NCBI GenBank assembly: GCA_038522735.1
Contig: JBCBJX010000036.1
Location: forward strand, 1 to 27,244
DNA: 27,244 bases
Origin: JBCBJX01 sp038522735
Lineage (GTDB): Bacteria; Pseudomonadota; Alphaproteobacteria; Caulobacterales; Parvularculaceae
Direction: 5' to 3'
The position numbers were made by a program, and so were the translations under genes. Under the pieces are notes generated by a model. It did not search any database and had not been told where the DNA came from. It was given only the letters and a program-made list of their open reading frames with translations. This document shows positions 22,081 to 27,244 of the stretch, in pieces. The first letter of the stretch is position 1. Every line of letters starts with the position of its first letter.

Positions 22081-24087
22081 CTATTTTCTCAGGTGCTCGT
22101 CGAAGAATGTGATGGAGCGCTCCCAGATATCGACCCAGTTTGCAAGCGTCGGCGTGTGCGGCTCGTCTTTGTATTCTTTGTAGATCAGAAGGTCATCTTT
22201 GCCCGCCCTGCGCATTGCGCGACGCAAGAGCCGGGATTGATCGACGGGAACGGTGAAATCGTCTTCGCCGTGGAGAAGCATCAACGGAACGGTCACGCGA
22301 TCCGCATTCTCCGCCACCGAAGCCGCGTTCAGCTTGTTGCTTTCCGACTGTGGGTCGCCGATGGCGTCCTTCCAGTAAAGGTAGGATGTCGAGTTGGCTC
22401 CGTCCGTATTGCGTTCCCAGTTAATCATTTCGCGAAGGTCGAAGACGCCCGCTCCAGCGACGGACGCGGCGATAACGTCCGTATTGAGAAATGCAGCGGC
22501 GCCGGCGACATAGCCGCCGTGGCTCCATCCCCAGACGCCGATGTTCTTCTTTTCAGCCAGGCCCCGGTCGATCAACACTTGAGCGCTTTCAAACACGTCT
22601 TTCTGGATCCGGTCGCCCCATTCGCCATGGCCTTCTTTCGCGAACGACCATCCGTATCCGCCTCCGCCGCGGAACTGGGTCTGGATGACCCGATAACCGC
22701 GGCTCGCAAACACCTGGTTCTCTGCAATAAAACTGTATGCGAAGCTGTCGCGCGCCTGGGGCCCGCCATGGGGCAGAATGATCAGCGGCGCCTTCTTGTT
22801 TCTGCCGCCGGCAGGGTGCGTGACGTAGGAATATATCCGGCGCCCGTCGCTCATCTTGGCTTCGAGGATCTCCACCTCGCCAAGCTGTTCGCGCGCGAGG
22901 TTCTCTCGCGTGCGGAAGAGAAGATCGACGGATCCCGACTTGCGGTCGAACAGCCAATACTCCCCGGGATAGGCCGGCCCGTTGATATAGACGATCGCGC
23001 GCTGTTCGTCATTCGACCACTCGCGAATACGCACGTTCACGTTCGGGCCGAAATAGTCCTCAAGACCTGCTTGAACGGCCTGATACTTCGCATCCAAATA
23101 GCTGATCTCGAACTTGCGGTCCTGGACCACCACGCGCTGGCGCAACGCTCTGCCCTCGTCTTCGATGAAGTTGGTGATGTCCGCCAGCGGATGCTCGTAA
23201 ATCGTGCGCGTATACTGACGGGATTTCACATCGTACTCGTAGACGCCGGTCGGCCCGTCGCCCCGCTGCGGCGCGATGACGAGCATTCTGTCGGGATCGT
23301 TCGTCACGCCGACAGGTTGGAACGGCGGCGGCTGGTTGCCGCTGGAGAACGTGACGAACTCGGTCACCTTGTACCAGTTTGCGCCGCTGTCCGCGCTCGC
23401 ATACCATCGAACGACGTTTCCACGGTTGTTCAAGTTGACGCGGAAAACCGGCTCGAGGCGGTTGTTAAGAACGTAGCCGTCGCCGGAGCGGCCGACATAG
23501 ATAGGCTCATAGTCGCCGGTGAAGAGGTTGACTTTGTAGACGCCCGATCCGCTGCGCAGGTCGGCTGAAAAAATCATATATTGTGGATCGTTGGGCAACG
23601 TCCGAATGATCTCCGCGTTGGCGCCGAAGTCGTCAGCACGCGTCTTCTTAAACGTCTCGATCAGCTCGCTTCCGTCTCTCTTAACGGTCAACGTCCGTAC
23701 GAGGCCGATGTTGCGGAATGCGCGCCCGCCGGACCGGATTGTCTCGCCTTTGGTCAGGTTCGCGACGAAAAACTCATCGTTCGCCCATTTGATCTCAATC
23801 GTGCGCGCTTCCGTGGGAATGTTCGCGATCGCGCGTCCGGCGTCGATGTCGAGCACGAGAATAGCCGACCTCTGCTCGCCGCGTTGGCGCTCCATGCGTT
23901 CGGTCATAAACGGCGCGTTTTTGGCGACAGCGAGATATCGCCCGGAGGGGGACAGTGCGACGACGCTGACGCTCGGCATGATCAGATCGTCAATGGTCGG
24001 CGGCGCGGCCGCCGCCGAAGAGACCGCGGACATGACTGCGAAGAACGCGGCCGCCGCTGCGGTGGCCGCCGTTTTGATCGTGTTCAT
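22081..24087 (-). CDS. Exported S9 prolyl oligopeptidase-family peptidase, first of tandem pair
   Basis: A 668-residue serine peptidase with an Ala-rich signal peptide (MNTIKTAATAAAAAFFAVMS...SAAA|APP) and the same propeller-plus-hydrolase layout as its neighbour. Catalytic residues are Ser522 (WGWSHGGYVA), Asp610 (HGEDDFTVP) and His644 (DEPHTPTL). Similarity to the downstream gene runs end to end (for example RMLVIAPQRGDGPTGVYE, RGGGGYGW and GEWGDRIQKDVFES-like segments), so they are tandem duplicates. I chose ATG 24087 because GAGGG lies 5 nt upstream; the in-frame ATG at 24099 overlaps that ribosome binding site. Peptide substrates are unknown; duplication may reflect different specificity. 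Confidence 0.93.
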   Translation of the reverse strand: MNTIKTAATAAAAAFFAVMSAVSSAAAAPPTIDDLIMPSVSVVALSPSGRYLAVAKNAPFMTERMERQRGEQRSAILVLDIDAGRAIANIPTEARTIEIKWANDEFFVANLTKGETIRSGGRAFRNIGLVRTLTVKRDGSELIETFKKTRADDFGANAEIIRTLPNDPQYMIFSADLRSGSGVYKVNLFTGDYEPIYVGRSGDGYVLNNRLEPVFRVNLNNRGNVVRWYASADSGANWYKVTEFVTFSSGNQPPPFQPVGVTNDPDRMLVIAPQRGDGPTGVYEYDVKSRQYTRTIYEHPLADITNFIEDEGRALRQRVVVQDRKFEISYLDAKYQAVQAGLEDYFGPNVNVRIREWSNDEQRAIVYINGPAYPGEYWLFDRKSGSVDLLFRTRENLAREQLGEVEILEAKMSDGRRIYSYVTHPAGGRNKKAPLIILPHGGPQARDSFAYSFIAENQVFASRGYRVIQTQFRGGGGYGWSFAKEGHGEWGDRIQKDVFESAQVLIDRGLAEKKNIGVWGWSHGGYVAGAAAFLNTDVIAASVAGAGVFDLREMINWERNTDGANSTSYLYWKDAIGDPQSESNKLNAASVAENADRVTVPLMLLHGEDDFTVPVDQSRLLRRAMRRAGKDDLLIYKEYKDEPHTPTLANWVDIWERSITFFDEHLRK

Positions 24088-24181
24088 AATAACCCTCATT
24101 AACCCCGCCGGCCCGAAACCGGTCTTTTGTAGAGATCGTGGCGCAAGATCGACCAGCCTGCAATCTGCGTCGCGTCGCCGC

Positions 24182-25078
24182 TCACCCCGCCTCCGCCCGC
24201 ACCCAGTTCATGAACGCCCGTACGGCGGGGTTTGAGTCGTGCGCCGGCGGGCGGACGAGGTGGTAGGCGAAGGCTATGGGCGTCGCGACGTCGAAGGCGA
24301 CGACGAGGCGGCCGGCGGCGAGGTCGCTTTCGGCGAGAGCGGATTTTGCGAGCGCTACGCCGCGGCCGGCGACGGCCGCTTCGACGACGAGGCTCGACTG
24401 GTTGAAGACCGGGCCGCGGGATCCGTCGACGCCCTGAACGCCGGCCGCCTTCAGCCACATGGTCCAGGTCGGGCAGGTTTCATCGTTGTCCGGGCTGCCG
24501 TCATGAAGAAGCGTGAAGCGCTCCAGGTCCGCCGGCGCGTGCAGCGCGTCCTCGCCCTTGAGGAGGCTCGGACTGCAGACGGGGACGATCGTTTCGTTCA
24601 TCAGGAGATCGACGGCGAGGCCGGGATAGCGCCCCGCGCCGTAACGGATCGCGAGATCGACGTCGCCTTCTCCGAAGTCCACCACTTTCATGTCGGCTGA
24701 GATCCACACGTCGATATCGGGATGCCTTGCCTGAAAGCCGTCGAGGCGCGGCACCAGCCATTTCGACGCGAGGGACGGCGCGACGGAGATGGTGAGCCTG
24801 CCGCTCGCCCGCGCCGCCTTGAGGCGCATCGCGGCTTCCTCCAGCGAGCGGAACCCGTCCCGCAGGGCTGGCAGGCTCGCCTGCGCAGCGTCGGTGAGGA
24901 GGAGACCGCGCTTCTCGCGTCGGAAGACCGGCGCGCCGATGAAATCCTCAAGCGCCTTGATCTGCTGGCTGACGGCGCCGGGGGTCACCGACAGCTCCTC
25001 CGCCGCACGGGAAAACGACAGGTGCCGGGCCGCAGCCTCAAAGGCGCGCAGGGCGTTCAACGGCGGGAGTCTCTTCAT
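24182..25078 (-). CDS. LysR-family transcriptional regulator, GcvA-like
   Basis: A 298-residue LysR-type regulator. The N-terminal helix-turn-helix spans about 7-65 (LNALRAFEAAARHLSFSRAA, then ELSVTPGAVSQQIKALEDFI), the strongly conserved GcvA-group sequence; the effector-binding domain follows (about 90-298; RLTISVAPSLASKWLVPRL is typical). The group includes the glycine-cleavage activator GcvA and beta-lactamase activator AmpR, but no such target is adjacent. The divergent neighbour is cysG, so it may control siroheme or sulfite-reduction genes, or only itself. An AGTTTTTCTAA repeat lies 12 bp before its start codon and again just upstream of cysG. Confidence 0.92.
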   Translation of the reverse strand: MKRLPPLNALRAFEAAARHLSFSRAAEELSVTPGAVSQQIKALEDFIGAPVFRREKRGLLLTDAAQASLPALRDGFRSLEEAAMRLKAARASGRLTISVAPSLASKWLVPRLDGFQARHPDIDVWISADMKVVDFGEGDVDLAIRYGAGRYPGLAVDLLMNETIVPVCSPSLLKGEDALHAPADLERFTLLHDGSPDNDETCPTWTMWLKAAGVQGVDGSRGPVFNQSSLVVEAAVAGRGVALAKSALAESDLAAGRLVVAFDVATPIAFAYHLVRPPAHDSNPAVRAFMNWVRAEAG

Positions 25079-25294
25079 GGACGAAATGCAGTTTTTCTAA
25101 TCTTGCACCGCATCGGCGCACGCTCTCGAACTGTAAGTTTTCCTGCACGGCGCGTCTACGAAAATTCGCTTGCGAACCATAGATCGAACGCCAAAATGAA
25201 GGTGAACAAGGTGCTTGGAGCGCCCAGCCGCAGGCTTCGGCGAAAGTTTTTCTAAAGAGATCACAACCGCGAGAGCGGATCGGAGACGGGCCTT
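25079..25294. promoter_or_regulatory. Divergent promoter region with AGTTTTTCTAA direct repeats
   Basis: The 216-bp space between the LysR gene (minus) and cysG (plus) is AT-richer than its surroundings. AGTTTTTCTAA occurs twice exactly, at 25090-25100 and 25245-25255, 155 bp apart, and a related AAGTTTTCCT lies near 25134. One copy abuts each gene, so they could be sites for the regulator, but binding is unproven. No attenuator or riboswitch was recognised. Confidence 0.45.
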
Positions 25295-26698
25295 ATGCGA
25301 TACTTTCCCGCGTTCTTCGACGTCGCCGGTAAGCCCGTTCTGATCATCGGGGCCGGCGAGACGGCGTTTCGCAAGGCGCGCCTGTTCGCGAAGGCGGACG
25401 CGCGGCTTATTTTTATGAGCGACACGGCGGCCGTCGCCCAGATCGCCGAGGCTGGCTTTGTGTCCGCCGACCTCATTCCCCTGGACTTCGCCTCACCCCT
25501 CTTCAAGTCCGCGGCGCTCTGCGTTGCGGCGACCGGAGACGAGGCGCTCGACCGGCGCGCCGTCGACGCCGCGCAAGCCGCGGGAACGCCTGTCAACGCC
25601 GTCGACCGGCCGGAGCTCTGCGATTTCACGACGCCCTCGATCGTCGATCGAGGCGACGTGGTCATCGGCGTTTCGACCGGCGGCGCCGCTCCGGTCTTCG
25701 GCCGGCGCCTCCGCGAGCGCATCGAGGCGCTGCTCCCGGCGCGGACGGGCGCCCTCGTGGAGTTCGCCCGGACCCTGCGGGACGACGTCGGCGCGAAGAT
25801 CGAAACCGAGCGGGGGCGAAAACGATTTTGGGAGCGCTTTTTCGACGGCGCCCCGGCGGCGCGGTTCCTCGCCGGCGACGCGGCGGGCGCAAAGGCCGCG
25901 GCGACAGACCTTATCGCCTCGCCGGAGGGCGACGGCGTCGTTCACATCGTCGGCGCAGGACCCGGCGATCCCGATCTCTTGACGCTGAAGGCGCTGCGGC
26001 TCCTTCAGTCTGCAGACGTCATTTTCTACGACAGTCTGGTTTCTTCGGATATTCTGGACCTCGCCCGCCGCGACGCCGAGCGCGTCGACGTCGGCAAACG
26101 CCGCGCGCGCCATACGATGCCGCAGGAGGCGATCGGTGAGCGGATGATCGAGCGCGCCCGCGGCGGCGAAACGGTCGTGCGTTTAAAGGGCGGCGATCCG
26201 TTCGTCTTCGGGCGCGGCGGCGAAGAGGTCGATCAGCTGCGGACCGCGGGCGTCGCCGTCACCGTGACGCCGGGCGTCACCGCAGCTGTTGGCTGCGCGG
26301 CGTCCACGGACGTTCCGCTGACGCATCGCGATCTCTCCCAGGCGGTCACCTTCGTGACGGGGCACGCCAAAGGCGACGCGGATCCTGATCTCAACTGGGG
26401 CGCTCTCGCAGCGCTCGGCCATACGCTGGTCGTCTATATGGGCGTCGCAAAAGCCGGCGTGATCGCCGCCCGTCTCATCGCCCACGGCCGCGCGGCGTCG
26501 ACGCCCATCGCGATCATTGAAAACGGGACGCGCGCGGATCAAAAAATCGTGAAGGGCGCCCTCGCCGATCTCGACCAGCTGGTCGCGGCTGCGGCGATTT
26601 CCGGGCCGGCGGCGATCATCATCGGCGACGTCGCGGCGCGGGCCGACGGGCGCGGGCTGATCGAGATCAGCCTCGAAGCGGAAAGGGTCGCGGCGTGA
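25295..26698 (+). CDS. cysG: Siroheme synthase CysG (trifunctional)
   Basis: A 467-residue fusion that makes siroheme, the prosthetic group of sulfite reductase. The N-terminal precorrin-2 dehydrogenase/ferrochelatase domain (1-150) has the Rossmann IIGAGETAFRKARL and Asp104, aligned without gaps with Salmonella Asp104. At position 128, Thr replaces the phosphorylatable Ser128 of Salmonella (VSTGG for VSSGG). The C-terminal uroporphyrinogen-III methyltransferase domain (about 215-460) has VGAGPGDPDLLTLKALR (219-235), FYDSLVS, VRLKGGDPFVFGRGGEE and VTPGVTAA. The stop overlaps the next start as GTGA, so translation is coupled to the DUF2849 gene and cysI. Confidence 0.97.
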   Translation: MRYFPAFFDVAGKPVLIIGAGETAFRKARLFAKADARLIFMSDTAAVAQIAEAGFVSADLIPLDFASPLFKSAALCVAATGDEALDRRAVDAAQAAGTPVNAVDRPELCDFTTPSIVDRGDVVIGVSTGGAAPVFGRRLRERIEALLPARTGALVEFARTLRDDVGAKIETERGRKRFWERFFDGAPAARFLAGDAAGAKAAATDLIASPEGDGVVHIVGAGPGDPDLLTLKALRLLQSADVIFYDSLVSSDILDLARRDAERVDVGKRRARHTMPQEAIGERMIERARGGETVVRLKGGDPFVFGRGGEEVDQLRTAGVAVTVTPGVTAAVGCAASTDVPLTHRDLSQAVTFVTGHAKGDADPDLNWGALAALGHTLVVYMGVAKAGVIAARLIAHGRAASTPIAIIENGTRADQKIVKGALADLDQLVAAAAISGPAAIIIGDVAARADGRGLIEISLEAERVAA

Positions 26699-26979
26699 AG
26701 GCGGTGACGGCGAACGATCTGGAGACGGGCGAAACTCTCTACCGGACGGCGGCGGGCGGCTGGTCGCCGCGCCTCGCGGAAGCGGCGGTGTTCGGCGACG
26801 AAGACGGAGCGACGGCTCTCGCCCAAGCAGAGCGCGAGGAAACCATCGTGGTCGGACCTTATCTCATGGACCTCGACGCGCCGGCGGCCCCGGGCGGGCG
26901 GGCGCGGCTGCGCGAGACCATCCGCGCCGCCGGCCCGACCATCCACCCGCAATTCGCCCGCGAGACAGGAGCGACCTGA
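26695..26979 (+). CDS. DUF2849 family protein
   Basis: A 94-residue protein that in alphaproteobacteria regularly sits between cysG and cysI. It has the family segments TANDLETGETLYRT (5-18), GWSPRLAEAAVF (22-33) and a C-terminal HPQF. Start is GTG 26695, overlapping the cysG stop; its stop overlaps the cysI start as TGATG. The tight overlap and constant placement suggest a small accessory role in sulfite or nitrite reduction. No function is established that I know of. Confidence 0.88.
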   Translation: MKAVTANDLETGETLYRTAAGGWSPRLAEAAVFGDEDGATALAQAEREETIVVGPYLMDLDAPAAPGGRARLRETIRAAGPTIHPQFARETGAT

Positions 26980-27244
26980 TGTATCGCTATGACGAATTCG
27001 ACGCCGGGCTGGTGCGTGAACGGGCGGAGGAGTTCCGCGGCCAGGTCGCGCGCCGCCTGAACGGCGAAATCACCGAGGAGCGCTTCAAGCCGCTCCGGCT
27101 CATGAACGGGCTTTACCTGCAGCTCCACGCCTACATGCTGCGGGTCGCAATCCCCTACGGCGTTCTGTCCTCGCGCCAGCTGCGCGGCCTCGCCAAGGTC
27201 TCCCGGCGCTTTGATCGCGGGTACGGACATTTCACGACACGCCA
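26979..27244 (+). CDS. cysI: Sulfite/nitrite reductase hemoprotein CysI, N-terminal part
   Basis: The first 88 codons of an assimilatory sulfite reductase hemoprotein (nitrite/sulfite reductase family), running off the right end of the window. MYRYDEFDAGLVRERAEEFR is the usual start for the alphaproteobacterial enzyme. ERFKPLRLMNGLYLQLHAYMLRVAIPYG and LSSRQLRGLAKVSRRFDRGYGHFTTR cover the first substrate-side lobe, with the RGYGHFTTR region preceding the N-terminal helix set. It would reduce sulfite to sulfide using the siroheme made by the upstream cysG. The siroheme/4Fe-4S ligands lie beyond the window and could not be checked. Confidence 0.93.
   Translation, partial: MYRYDEFDAGLVRERAEEFRGQVARRLNGEITEERFKPLRLMNGLYLQLHAYMLRVAIPYGVLSSRQLRGLAKVSRRFDRGYGHFTTR

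Noticed and set aside
21949..23568. 539-residue plus-strand open frame
   Set aside because: Antisense to the two S9 peptidases; the duplicated sense genes explain the paired open frames.

Overview
The window looks like high-GC chromosomal DNA of an alphaproteobacterium. The evidence is the zapE/mdh neighbourhood with an LDH-type malate dehydrogenase, an sdhC-sdhD-sdhA...sdhB cluster of the alphaproteobacterial/mitochondrial kind, and the cysG-DUF2849-cysI order. I cannot fix the genus from the sequence. No rRNA, tRNA, CRISPR array, transposase or phage gene was seen. Nearly all genes lie on the minus strand; the exceptions are ahpD at the left edge, the cysG operon at the right edge and two weak small ORFs near 12.2-12.5 kb.

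Layout. 1-0.73 kb: ahpD (peroxide defence). 0.74-5.85 kb: a family-4 glycosyltransferase, a palindromic intergenic repeat, mdh, a sodium:alanine symporter with its own terminator, and zapE with its own terminator. 5.9-7.1 kb: an aquaporin of the arsenic-associated AqpS type with an ArsR-family regulator that has no cysteine. 7.2-12 kb: succinate dehydrogenase in the order sdhC-sdhD-sdhA, then a VapD-like small ribonuclease gene, then a dienoyl-CoA isomerase-like crotonase, then sdhB. 12-12.6 kb: sdhC upstream region with two possible tiny secreted or membrane ORFs. 12.6-17.7 kb: an exported protein of unknown function, a glutathione-dependent isomerase-like protein, an FkbM methyltransferase, two tandem paralogous glycosyltransferase-like proteins and a further glycosyltransferase-like protein, several with ATGA stop/start overlaps. 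17.8-19.9 kb: D-2-hydroxyacid dehydrogenase, SnoaL-like protein, DUF599 membrane protein. 20-24.1 kb: two tandem exported S9 prolyl oligopeptidases. 24.2-27.2 kb: a GcvA-like LysR regulator divergent from cysG-DUF2849-cysI (siroheme and assimilatory sulfite reduction), cysI running off the end.

The feature most worth a second look is the interrupted sdh cluster. A gene of clearly lower GC (about 56% by hand count, against about 62-73% in sampled neighbouring lines) encoding a VapD/Cas2-fold ribonuclease sits 9 bp behind sdhA. It carries an extra N-terminal leader with the motif SIGHNS and has no visible antitoxin. Between the crotonase and sdhB there is also a textbook intrinsic terminator pointing the wrong way (plus strand), with no plus-strand gene upstream of it.
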